Source of the DNA: Mesorhizobium temperatum
Lineage (GTDB): Bacteria; Pseudomonadota; Alphaproteobacteria; Rhizobiales; Rhizobiaceae
DNA length: 50,687 bases
NCBI RefSeq assembly: GCF_002284575.1
Contig: NZ_NPKJ01000070.1
Span: forward strand, 1 to 50,687
Reading direction: 5' to 3'
The translations under genes were made by a program, and so were the position numbers. The number at the start of each line of letters is the position of its first letter. Positions within the stretch are counted from its first letter, which is position 1. The notes below the pieces were generated by a model. It made no database searches. It was not told the origin of the DNA and saw nothing but the letters and a program-made list of their open reading frames with translations. Below are positions 24,133-31,580 of the stretch, piece by piece.

Positions 24133-24909
24133 ATGGCATATCGCAAGCAACTGACGCGACTTAAGGCTCCCTATCTCAAGCGCATCCTGATAGAGCCGGC
24201 GCGGGTCGAAGATTGGGAAAAATACCCCTGGAATCTGCCGATCTTCCGCGGCCATAATTTCGAGCTCGAATTCACCACGCCGATCACCATCATCGTCGGT
24301 GAGAACGGCACCGGCAAATCGACGCTGCTCGAGGCGATCGGCGCGCTGGCCGGATACGATGAGGCCGGCGGCGGTAAGGGCTACATGCCCATCGACCACT
24401 CCCGCGCCATCGACAAGAGCGGCGCGGCACTGGCGGAAACGCTGCGCGGCCATTGGCTGCCGAAGGTCACCGCCGGCTGGTTCTTCCGCGCCGAATCTTT
24501 TTACTCCGTTGCCCGCTATCTCGATCAGGCCGCCATCGACGCCCATGCGGCGCCGCCCGACTTCCTGTCCTGGTCGCATGGCGAGGGTTTCATCCGCTTC
24601 TTCGAGGAGCGCTGCCGCCGGCAAGGTATCTACATCCTCGACGAGCCCGAAAGCGCCTTGTCGCCGACGCGCCAGATCGAGCTTCTCAAGATGCTGCGGC
24701 GGATGGATCTATCAGGCACGGCGCAAGTGATCATGGCGACGCATTCGCCGCTGCTGATGGCCTGTCCCGGCGCGCGGCTGTTCCGCATCAGCCGGTTCGG
24801 GCTCGACCCGACCGATTTCCATGATATCGATCATTTTCGCATGATGCGCAGTTTCTGCAACGACCCGGATGGTTTTCTCGCCGAAGCTCTGTATGAGGAC
24901 GAGGCATGA
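24133..24909 (+). CDS. AAA family ATPase (ABC/Rad50-like, stand-alone)
   Basis: This 258-residue protein has Walker A GENGTGKSTLLE (about 56-67), an LSWSHGEGF segment (about 142-150) in the position of the ABC signature, Walker B GIYILDEPESALSPTRQIEL (about 174-193) and the switch histidine in IMATHSPLLMA (about 209). This is the compact AAA_21 architecture; there is no attached nuclease or transporter domain. Such stand-alone ATPases are common in rhizobia and of unknown role, though relatives occur in defence systems; no partner nuclease is adjacent here. Its last four bases ATGA overlap the start of the CoA-binding gene. Confidence 0.87.
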   Translation: MAYRKQLTRLKAPYLKRILIEPARVEDWEKYPWNLPIFRGHNFELEFTTPITIIVGENGTGKSTLLEAIGALAGYDEAGGGKGYMPIDHSRAIDKSGAALAETLRGHWLPKVTAGWFFRAESFYSVARYLDQAAIDAHAAPPDFLSWSHGEGFIRFFEERCRRQGIYILDEPESALSPTRQIELLKMLRRMDLSGTAQVIMATHSPLLMACPGARLFRISRFGLDPTDFHDIDHFRMMRSFCNDPDGFLAEALYEDEA

Positions 24910-25427
24910 ACCACGACGCCTACGACAATACCTATATCGCCGGCATCCTCAATTCGGTGAAAACCATCGCCATGGTCGGTGCGTCCGCCAATGATGTGCG
25001 GCCGAGCTACTTCGTGTTGAAATACCTGCTGGGCAAGGGGTTTTCGGTGTTCCCGATCAACCCCGGCCAGGCCGGCAAGGAAATCCTTGGCCGGATGACC
25101 TATGCCAGGCTCGCCGATGTTCCCGAGCCGATCGACATGGTCGACGTGTTTCGCGGCTCCGCGGCAGTGCCGGGCGTCGTCGACGAGGTCTTGCGGCTCG
25201 ATCCGTTGCCGAAAGTCATCTGGATGCAGCTTGGCGTGCGCCATGACGAGGCGGCCGCGCGCGCCGAGGCCGCCGGCATCAAGGTCGTGATGAACCGCTG
25301 CCCCAAGATCGAATATGGCAAGCTGTCGGGCGAAATCGGCTGGACCGGCGTCAACTCAGGCGTGTTGTCGTCGAAAAAGCCGCTGATGCGGCCGGGATTC
25401 CAGAGCTTCGGCGTTCGCCAGAAGTAG
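24906..25427 (+). CDS. CoA-binding domain protein (YccU family)
   Basis: This 173-residue protein has a Rossmann fold of the succinyl-CoA synthetase CoA-binding type: VKTIAMVGASANDVRPSYFV (about 18-37), KGFSVFPINPGQAGKEILG (about 46-64), PIDMVDVFRGSAAVPGVVDE, KVIWMQLGVRHDEAA and a C-terminal MNRCPKIEYGKLSGEIGW. That set is diagnostic for the YccU group. The function is not known. It starts within the stop of the AAA ATPase gene (ATGA), which implies translational coupling. Confidence 0.9.
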   Translation: MNHDAYDNTYIAGILNSVKTIAMVGASANDVRPSYFVLKYLLGKGFSVFPINPGQAGKEILGRMTYARLADVPEPIDMVDVFRGSAAVPGVVDEVLRLDPLPKVIWMQLGVRHDEAAARAEAAGIKVVMNRCPKIEYGKLSGEIGWTGVNSGVLSSKKPLMRPGFQSFGVRQK

Positions 25428-25516
25428 ACGGAAAGTTATTCCGGTAACCGGAGCATTTTCTCGCGCCTCGATCACAGAACGTGCATCGAAGGGCATTTTC
25501 TTCTTTGCATTCGCGA

Positions 25517-25548
25517 CCGGGCTTGGCCAAGAATGCCCGGCGTTTTTC
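25517..25548 (+). terminator. Probable intrinsic terminator upstream of metY
   Basis: Stem CCGGGC / GCCCGG (25517-25522 and 25535-25540) with a twelve-base loop is followed by CGTTTTTC. It lies between the CoA-binding gene and the metY start, so it may end the upstream operon or act as a leader attenuator for metY. Confidence 0.5.
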
Positions 25549-25573
25549 AGACGGTTCAAAAGGGAGGTATTCG

Positions 25574-26854
25574 ATGACCCGCACGCCCGGTTTCAACACG
25601 CTCGCCGTCCATGCGGGTGCCAAGCCCGATCCGGCGACCGGCGCGCGTGCCACGCCGATCTACCAGACGACCTCCTTTGTCTTCGATGATGCCGACCATG
25701 CCGCCTCGCTGTTCGGGCTAAAAGCCTTCGGCAACATCTACACCCGGATCATGAACCCGACGCAGGCGGTGCTGGAAGAGCGTATCGCGGCGCTCGAAGG
25801 CGGCACGGCAGGGCTGGCCGTGGCGTCGGGCCACGCCGCGCAGGTGCTCGTCTTCCACAATCTGATGCAGCCCGGCGACAATTTCGTTGCCGCGACAAGG
25901 CTTTACGGCGGCTCGATCAACCAGTTCGGCCACGCCTTCAAGAATTTCGGCTGGCAGGTGCGCTGGGCCGACACCAATGACATCTCGACCTTCGAAAGCC
26001 AGATCGACGAAAAGACCAAGGCGATCTTCATCGAAAGCCTGGCCAATCCGGGCGGCGTCTTCGTCGACATCGAGAAGATCGGCGACATCGCCCGTAAACA
26101 CAGCCTGCCGCTGATCGTCGACAACACGCTGGCCTCGCCCTATCTGGTGCGGCCGATCGAACATGGCGCCGACATCGTCGTGCATTCGCTGACCAAGTTC
26201 ATCGGCGGCCACGGCAATTCGATCGGCGGCGCCATTGTCGACGGCGGCACCTTCGACTGGTCGAAATCCGGCAGATATCCGATGCTGTCGGAGCCGCGCC
26301 CCGAATATGGCGGCCTCGTCCTGCACGAGACCTTCGGCAATTTCGCTTTCGCCATTGCCGCGCGCGTGCTTGGCCTGCGCGACATGGGCCCGGCGATCTC
26401 GCCCTTCAACGCATTCCTGATCCTGACCGGGCTGGAAACCCTGCCGCTCAGGATGCAGCGCCATTGCGACAATGCGGTCACTGTCGCCGGCTGGCTGTCC
26501 AACCACCCGAAGATCGCCTGGGTGTCCTATCCCGGCCTGCCCAGCGACAGCAACAACGCGCTGCAGAAAAAATATTCGCCGCTTGGCGCCGGTGCTGTGT
26601 TCACCTTCGGCCTGAAGGGCGGCTATGCGGCGGGCATCAAATTCGTCGAGGCGCTCGAACTGTTCTCGCACCTCGCCAATGTCGGCGACACCAAGTCGCT
26701 GGTCATTCACCCGGCATCGACAACGCATCGGCAACTGTCGGACGAGCAGAAGGTCGCCGCCGGCGCTGGGCCAGATACGGTCAGGCTCTCGGTCGGCATC
26801 GAGGATGTCAACGACATCGTCGCCGATCTGGAACAGGCCCTCGCCAAGGTTTGA
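25574..26854 (+). CDS. metY: O-acetylhomoserine sulfhydrylase (aminocarboxypropyltransferase)
   Basis: This 426-residue PLP enzyme of the Cys/Met metabolism family makes homocysteine (or methionine) from O-acetylhomoserine and a thiol. NTLAVHAGAKPDPATGARAT opens the protein, YTRIMNPTQAVLEERIAALE and GGTAGLAVASGHAAQ bind the cofactor phosphate, and the Schiff-base lysine is in VVHSLTKFIGGHG (about 206-210). VIHPASTTHRQL near the end is the substrate-carboxylate block. Length and the large insertion after the PLP lysine match MetY rather than MetB/MetC. The ATG at 25574 has AGGGAGG seven bases upstream. I looked for a SAM-II riboswitch in the leader and did not see one. Confidence 0.92.
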   Translation: MTRTPGFNTLAVHAGAKPDPATGARATPIYQTTSFVFDDADHAASLFGLKAFGNIYTRIMNPTQAVLEERIAALEGGTAGLAVASGHAAQVLVFHNLMQPGDNFVAATRLYGGSINQFGHAFKNFGWQVRWADTNDISTFESQIDEKTKAIFIESLANPGGVFVDIEKIGDIARKHSLPLIVDNTLASPYLVRPIEHGADIVVHSLTKFIGGHGNSIGGAIVDGGTFDWSKSGRYPMLSEPRPEYGGLVLHETFGNFAFAIAARVLGLRDMGPAISPFNAFLILTGLETLPLRMQRHCDNAVTVAGWLSNHPKIAWVSYPGLPSDSNNALQKKYSPLGAGAVFTFGLKGGYAAGIKFVEALELFSHLANVGDTKSLVIHPASTTHRQLSDEQKVAAGAGPDTVRLSVGIEDVNDIVADLEQALAKV

Positions 26855-26875
26855 TCCCCGCTGGAAGGAGTTTCC

Positions 26876-27226
26876 ATGACTGCGCCGAAATTTCTCTCCG
26901 TCGATATTGAAAGCGTCGAACCGGAACGTGGTGCGCCGGCGCCGGATCGCCTGATTTCAGGCGATCCAAAATTCCGCACCTGGAATGTCGAGGAGCAGGA
27001 CGGCGGGCTCTATGCCGGCATCTGGGAGGCGACACCGGGCAAATGGCGCATCGAGTATGACGAGTGGGAGTTCTGCCATATCCTGTCGGGCATCTCGGTA
27101 ATCGCCGAAGAAGGCGGCGAGGCGCGCACCGTCAGGGCCGGCGACGGTTTCGTGCTCAGGCCCGGGTTTAAGGGCAGCTGGGAAGTGCTTGAAACGACTC
27201 GCAAGGAGTATGTGATCAGGCTTTGA
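26876..27226 (+). CDS. Cupin-domain protein (EutQ/ureidoglycine aminohydrolase-like)
   Basis: This 116-residue protein is a single beta-barrel. The conserved segment is WRIEYDEWEFCHILSG (about 50-65) followed by GGEARTVRAGDGFVLRPGFK and GSWEVLETTRKEYVIRL, the form of the Cupin_3 family. Only one clear histidine of the usual metal set remains (CHILSG), so metal binding may be weak. AAGGAGTTTCC precedes the ATG at 26876. It follows metY by 21 bases in the same direction and converges with the P450 gene with no gap between the two stop codons. Confidence 0.85.
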   Translation: MTAPKFLSVDIESVEPERGAPAPDRLISGDPKFRTWNVEEQDGGLYAGIWEATPGKWRIEYDEWEFCHILSGISVIAEEGGEARTVRAGDGFVLRPGFKGSWEVLETTRKEYVIRL

Positions 27227-28489
27227 TCACCGTCCGGTGTGCACGGCGAGCGTTTCCAGCCCGTGGAAATGATAGGTATCGCGGACGCGCGGCTGTCCGG
27301 CCAGATGGAGTTGGGGTAGGCGCTCGAACAAGGTTTTCAGCGACACCTGCAATTCGAGCCGGGCGAGCGGCGCGCCGATGCAGAAATGAATGCCGGCGCC
27401 GAACGAGACGTTCTTCTGGTCCGCACGATCCGGCCGAAAGGCGAGGGGCTCGGCAAACGCCGCCGGGTCGTGGTTGGCCATGCCGAGCAGCAGGCCGATC
27501 GTCTCGCCCGGCCGCACGATCACGCCTGGCCCGGCCTCAATCTCCTCATAGGCGTAGCGTGTGAACATGTGCAGCGGCGCATCGAAGCGCAGGCATTCCT
27601 CGACGGTCGCTGCGGTCGTTTCCGCGGACATGAAGAAGCGGCGCGGGTCGCCGCCTTGCGCAAGGATCGAGCGTACCGCATTGCCGGTCTGGTGGACGGT
27701 CGCCTCGTGGCCGGCATTGAGCAGTAGAATAGCCGAGGACACCAGTTCATCCTCCGAGAGTTTTTGTTTGTCCTCCTGCGCCGAGATCAGCAGCGACAAT
27801 AGATCGTCGCCGGGGTTTTTGCGCCGCTCGGCAACATAGCCGCGCAGGAAATCCGAAAAATCTCGCGCCGCGCGATTGGCGATCTCTTCCGTTTCGCGTG
27901 TGCGGCCGTGCATGTACATGGCGACCATCTGATGCGACCAGTCGAGCAGTTGCGGCCCCATCTCGACCGGCACGCCGAGCATTTCGGCAATGATGGTGAT
28001 CGGCAAAGGCGATGCGAAAGCCGGCAGCAGGTCGACCTGGTCCGGCTCGAAACGGTCGATCAACTCGTTGGCCAGCGCCTCGACGCGCGGCCTGAGCCGC
28101 TCGATCTGACGTGAGACGAAGGCGCGGTTGACCAGGGTTCTGAGCCGGGTGTGCACGGGCGGTTCCAGCTCCAGCATCGAATTGGTCTCGATGCCGTCGA
28201 ATGCGCTGAGGCGCGTGCGGTCCTGGCCGATGCCGCTTCTGTCCGGGATGCCGGCCGGGTTCTGGCGGCCGAAGCGGCGGTCGCGCAGCAGCCGGTTGAC
28301 GTCGTCGAAGCCGCCAAAGCACCAGAAGCCGAACTCTTCCCAAAAGAAGGCGTTCGATGCGCCGTGCATAAAGGCATAGGCCTCATAGGGGTTCTGGAAG
28401 AAAGCAGGCTCGTGCGGGTCCAGTCGCACATGGCGGGTGGCTGGATCGAAGGCAAGATAGGTCAGCATCAATTTGGTCATGCCAGACAA
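27227..28489 (-). CDS. Cytochrome P450
   Basis: This 420-residue soluble monooxygenase has the I-helix oxygen-activation motif LNAGHEATVHQTGNAV (about 251-266), the K-helix E-x-x-R in VEECLRFDAPLHMFTRYA, and the heme-thiolate loop VSFGAGIHFCIGAPLARLEL (cysteine about 370). Length and absence of a membrane anchor fit a bacterial class I enzyme, which needs a ferredoxin partner; none is encoded nearby. The start could also be the second methionine (28480). Substrate unknown. Confidence 0.93.
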   Translation of the reverse strand: MSGMTKLMLTYLAFDPATRHVRLDPHEPAFFQNPYEAYAFMHGASNAFFWEEFGFWCFGGFDDVNRLLRDRRFGRQNPAGIPDRSGIGQDRTRLSAFDGIETNSMLELEPPVHTRLRTLVNRAFVSRQIERLRPRVEALANELIDRFEPDQVDLLPAFASPLPITIIAEMLGVPVEMGPQLLDWSHQMVAMYMHGRTRETEEIANRAARDFSDFLRGYVAERRKNPGDDLLSLLISAQEDKQKLSEDELVSSAILLLNAGHEATVHQTGNAVRSILAQGGDPRRFFMSAETTAATVEECLRFDAPLHMFTRYAYEEIEAGPGVIVRPGETIGLLLGMANHDPAAFAEPLAFRPDRADQKNVSFGAGIHFCIGAPLARLELQVSLKTLFERLPQLHLAGQPRVRDTYHFHGLETLAVHTGR

Positions 28490-28542
28490 TTAACGCGGCT
28501 TGCCAGCTTGATGCCAGACCGTATGTTGGCGCCCGGCAATCT

Positions 28543-28582
28543 GATGCGTGTCGCCCAAAAGTGTGAATCGGTTTTGGGACAA
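28543..28582. repeat. Palindromic intergenic repeat, copy 2 (CCCAAAA...TTTTGGG type)
   Basis: ATGCGTGTCGCCCAAAAGTG followed by TGAATCGGTTTTGGGACAA matches the element at 5923-5972, but the right outer arm is lost. It lies between the divergent P450 and flavoprotein genes. Confidence 0.7.
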
Positions 28583-28626
28583 AAAAGCGTTGAGCCAGCC
28601 GAAGCGGCTGCGGAAAGACTGACTTG

Positions 28627-29730
28627 ATGAATGTGATCGTGATTGGTGCAGGCATTGCGGGGCTTTCGACGACCTGGTCGCTGGCTCAGGCCGGGCACCG
28701 GGTCACGATCGTCGAGCAGGGGTCGATTCCCAATCCGCTTGCCGCCTCAGGCGACCATCACCGCATCATCCGCCGCGCCTATGGTGCAGCGGCGGGCTAT
28801 GGCCGGCTGATCACCGAGGCCTATGAGGCCTGGGACGAGATGTGGGCCGATCTCGGCGAAAACCATCTCGACCGGCGCGGCTTCATCTGCATTTCGCGGG
28901 AGCCGGGAGACGAAGCCGAGGAATACCGCGAAGGCATGGAAGCCGGGAACTACCCATTCGAACTGTTCGAGCCGGACGCCGCGGTTAGACGCTGGCGGTT
29001 CCTGGAGCCCGGCTCGTTCCGCTACGCGTATTTTTCGCCGGACGGCGGTGCGCTGCATTGCCGCAGGATCGCCGCCGGTCTGGCCAAATGGCTGCGGGCC
29101 AACGGCGCCAATGTCTACGAGAACAGCAAGGTGACGGAAGTCGACGCCGAGGCCGGCCGCATCGTGCTTGAAAGCGGCGAGACGATGCAGGCCGACCGCA
29201 TCGTCGTCACCGCCGGCGCCTGGGTGCTAAAGCTGTTTCCGGAACTGGATGGCGACCTGAAGACCTGGCGCACCGCGCTTGCCTATGTCGATCCGCCGGC
29301 GGATCTGAAAGCGGCATGGCAGGCAGCCCCGGTCATCCTCGATGTCGGCGGCGCTGTCGACGGCCACGTGATCCCGCCGTCCGGCGGCGCCGGCATGAAA
29401 TTCGGCTCAGGGCTGCACCGGGTGCCGACCAGCGACGCCGACTGGAACCGCCAGCCGGTGGCGGGCGAGGGCGAGGCGATCCGCAACCTGTTTTCGCCGC
29501 CGATCGCCCGCATCGAGGAGTATGTGGTGACCGAGGTCGTCACCTGCGCCTATACCTTCACCGCCGATGAAAAATTCCTGGCGCATGAGAAGGGCAAGTG
29601 CCTTGTTGTCTCGGCCTGCTCCGGCCACGGCTACAAGTTCGGCGCAGCGGTCGGCCGGCGTGTCGCGGCGACTGTCGGCAATGGCGACGTCGCCGGCTTG
29701 AAGGCTTGGCTGCGGGCCGAGGCGGTCTGA
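28627..29730 (+). CDS. FAD-dependent amino-acid oxidase family, monomeric sarcosine oxidase-like
   Basis: This 367-residue flavoenzyme begins with the FAD dinucleotide fold VIVIGAGIAGLSTTWSLA and the E of VTIVEQG. The conserved block ASGDHHRIIRRAYG (about 38-51) is the monomeric sarcosine oxidase/MTOX form of the S-S-x-x-x-x-R-x-x-Y region. VVTCAYTFTADEKF (about 304-317) puts Cys307 where monomeric sarcosine oxidase carries its covalent flavin link, and SACSGHGYKFGAAVGRRVA closes the FAD site. It would oxidise an N-methyl amino acid or related secondary amine to give H2O2. The ATG at 28627 is preferred; a TTG one codon upstream is also possible. Confidence 0.88.
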   Translation: MNVIVIGAGIAGLSTTWSLAQAGHRVTIVEQGSIPNPLAASGDHHRIIRRAYGAAAGYGRLITEAYEAWDEMWADLGENHLDRRGFICISREPGDEAEEYREGMEAGNYPFELFEPDAAVRRWRFLEPGSFRYAYFSPDGGALHCRRIAAGLAKWLRANGANVYENSKVTEVDAEAGRIVLESGETMQADRIVVTAGAWVLKLFPELDGDLKTWRTALAYVDPPADLKAAWQAAPVILDVGGAVDGHVIPPSGGAGMKFGSGLHRVPTSDADWNRQPVAGEGEAIRNLFSPPIARIEEYVVTEVVTCAYTFTADEKFLAHEKGKCLVVSACSGHGYKFGAAVGRRVAATVGNGDVAGLKAWLRAEAV

Positions 29731-29731
29731 C

Positions 29732-30322
29732 CTAATACCGGCAGTGCCTTGGAACATGCACGCGCCGCCAGCCTGACGAGCCTTCCCTGACCACCACGCG
29801 TCGCGCCACTGTCTGGTAGGAGGCGGGAACCTCGATGATGCGTCGCTGCTCCGGCTGCACCAAAACCTCTTCGGCCAAGCTCTCATACTCGGCGGGACTG
29901 ACGACGCGCCGTCGGCGCTCCGGCTGCACCACCACGGTCTCGGCCACGCGTTCATAGCGCGCCTTGTGCCTGATCTTGCACAGCACCTTGCGGCCATTGA
30001 TGACGCGCCATTTCCAGGAATAGCCGCCGTCATTGACCTTCACCGTGCGGTAGATGGTGCGGGTGATGGCAGGCACGATCTCGTAACTGACACGCTGGGG
30101 CGCGATCTGCACCACCCGCTCGCGCGTCCCATAGATTGCCGGAACATACTCCACCTGCTGACCGGCCGGGCTGACGAGCACGTTTTCGTAGACTGTTTCG
30201 TAGACGGCCGGCCTGTTGACCTGCTCGTAGCATTCGACGGCGCCTCCGCCGGCAGCCGTTTCGGACACCAAGCCGAGGACGGCAAGGCTGGCGATGGCCG
30301 AGGAAGCAGTTTTCCTGATCAC
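29732..30322 (-). CDS. Secreted protein with PA-x-Y repeats, unknown function
   Basis: This 196-residue protein has a signal peptide (about 1-24, LAVLGLVSETAAGGG). The mature part consists of six units of about 23 residues opening with P-A-x-Y or a variant: PAVYETVYENVLVSP, PAIYGTRERVVQIAP, PAITRTIYRTVKV, KARYERVAETVVVQP, PAEYESLAEEVLVQP and PASYQTVARRVVV. After unit 3 comes a tryptophan/cysteine segment (SWKWRVINGRKVLCK) and after unit 6 a similar one (GWRRVHVPRHCRY), so the protein looks like a duplicated half. The units alternate hydrophobic residues as beta-strands do. I do not recognise a named domain. It is convergent with the flavoprotein gene and divergent from clpP. Confidence 0.75.
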   Translation of the reverse strand: MIRKTASSAIASLAVLGLVSETAAGGGAVECYEQVNRPAVYETVYENVLVSPAGQQVEYVPAIYGTRERVVQIAPQRVSYEIVPAITRTIYRTVKVNDGGYSWKWRVINGRKVLCKIRHKARYERVAETVVVQPERRRRVVSPAEYESLAEEVLVQPEQRRIIEVPASYQTVARRVVVREGSSGWRRVHVPRHCRY

Positions 30323-30656
30323 GGCACTCCCCTGTTTGAACCTTCAGCGCAAGTTCAACGTTGAATTGTAGGGGAAGCCGCATCGCCGGAAAGCAATTTC
30401 GAGATATTTCGTTAAGCGACGCGGTTAAGAAAGTGCTACGCAGCCGTGCTGCTTCAACAGCAGCAGATGGCTGCCGAAATAGCCTCGGGCGAATTCTGTG
30501 CAGAAACCTTGATTCGACTTAACCGGATGGCTAGGAGGGGCGGCCTTGCGCTAGGGTGAGCCGACATCCTATTTACAGGACAACGATCCAGAACCGATTC
30601 TGCCCGACTTGCTAATCTCCCGGCGCCGGAATCCCATCTTCAATAAGGGATAGTCC
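30323..30656. promoter_or_regulatory. 334-base region upstream of clpP with a possible promoter at 30546-30574
   Basis: TTGCGC (30546-30551) and CTATTT (30569-30574) are 17 bases apart, about 80 bases before the clpP start; the match is moderate. A CTTGAT at about 30509 recalls the -35 of heat-shock (RpoH) promoters, but no good -10 follows. Nothing else was found in this stretch. Confidence 0.35.
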
Positions 30657-31286
30657 ATGAAGAACCCCGTCGAAACCTACATGAACCTCGTTCCGATGGT
30701 GGTCGAACAGACCAATCGCGGCGAGCGGGCCTACGACATTTTCTCGCGGCTCCTGAAAGAGCGCATCATTTTCATCACCGGTCCGGTCGAGGACGGCATG
30801 GCGACGCTGGTCTGCGCGCAGCTCCTGTTCCTCGAAGCAGAAAATCCGAAGAAGGAAATCAACCTCTACATCAATTCGCCCGGCGGCGTCGTCACCTCGG
30901 GCATGGCGATCTACGACACTATGCAGTTCATCAAACCGGCGGTGGCGACGCTGTGCATCGGCCAGGCGGCCTCGATGGGCTCGCTGCTTCTCACCGCAGG
31001 CGAGAAGGGCATGCGCTTCGCCACGCCGAACGCCCGCATCATGGTCCACCAGCCTTCCGGTGGTTTTCAGGGCCAGGCTTCCGACATCGAGCGTCACGCC
31101 CAGGACATCATCAAGCTGAAGCGCCGCCTCAACGAGGTCTACGTCAAGCACACCGGCAAGAGCTACGACGAGATTGAAAGGACGCTCGACCGTGACCACT
31201 TCATGACCGCCGACGAGGCCAAGGATTTCGGCCTCATCGACAAGGTCATTTCGTCGCGTGAGCCGATCGAAGGTATTGCCACATAA
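30657..31286 (+). CDS. clpP: ATP-dependent Clp protease proteolytic subunit
   Basis: This 209-residue serine peptidase forms the double heptamer that degrades proteins fed by ClpX or ClpA. The catalytic triad is Ser106 in GQAASMGS, His131 in MVHQPSGG and Asp180 in LDRDHF. YINSPGGVVTSGMAIYDTM is the oxyanion/handle region. The N-terminal MVVEQTNRGERAYDIFSRLL is the axial-loop region of the main (housekeeping) ClpP. It stands before clpX and lon in the usual alphaproteobacterial order but is separated from clpX by 294 bases, so it has its own transcript or a read-through. Confidence 0.97.
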   Translation: MKNPVETYMNLVPMVVEQTNRGERAYDIFSRLLKERIIFITGPVEDGMATLVCAQLLFLEAENPKKEINLYINSPGGVVTSGMAIYDTMQFIKPAVATLCIGQAASMGSLLLTAGEKGMRFATPNARIMVHQPSGGFQGQASDIERHAQDIIKLKRRLNEVYVKHTGKSYDEIERTLDRDHFMTADEAKDFGLIDKVISSREPIEGIAT

Positions 31287-31580
31287 GCCCGGTGGCAGTT
31301 GGATAGTGGGAAAACACGCTTTTGATGCCGCTTGCGGCATTTCGGCCACAATTGGCTGTTCCCTCGACGGGAGCAATTGCCTACGTTAAGCCTATGTTGA
31401 TTTTCGACGGCTTAGCTTTGTGCGGGGTTGGTGCGAATCATTGCGACGTTTTCTGATATGTGTTTCGTATGGAATGCGTTGCGGGAGCCGGAATACTGGC
31501 GGCGGCGATTTCCCGCGATAGATTGAGTTATGCGCCCTTTCAACCAGACCATCGGCGGGCGGCTATGAAAGGACATGAAA
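31287..31580. other. clpP-clpX intergenic region with small hairpin
   Basis: ATGCCG-CTTG-CGGCAT (31325-31340) followed by TTTC is a weak terminator candidate after clpP. The rest should contain the clpX promoter; no clear -35/-10 pair stood out. Confidence 0.35.

Noticed and set aside
24133..24909. AAA ATPase as part of an anti-phage defence system
   Set aside because: Stand-alone OLD/ABC-type ATPases occur in defence islands, but the neighbours here are metabolic genes and no nuclease, toxin or mobility gene is adjacent.
25428..25573. SAM-II riboswitch upstream of metY
   Set aside because: SAM-II elements often precede methionine genes in Alphaproteobacteria, but I could not find its conserved core here; only a plain hairpin with a T-run is visible.
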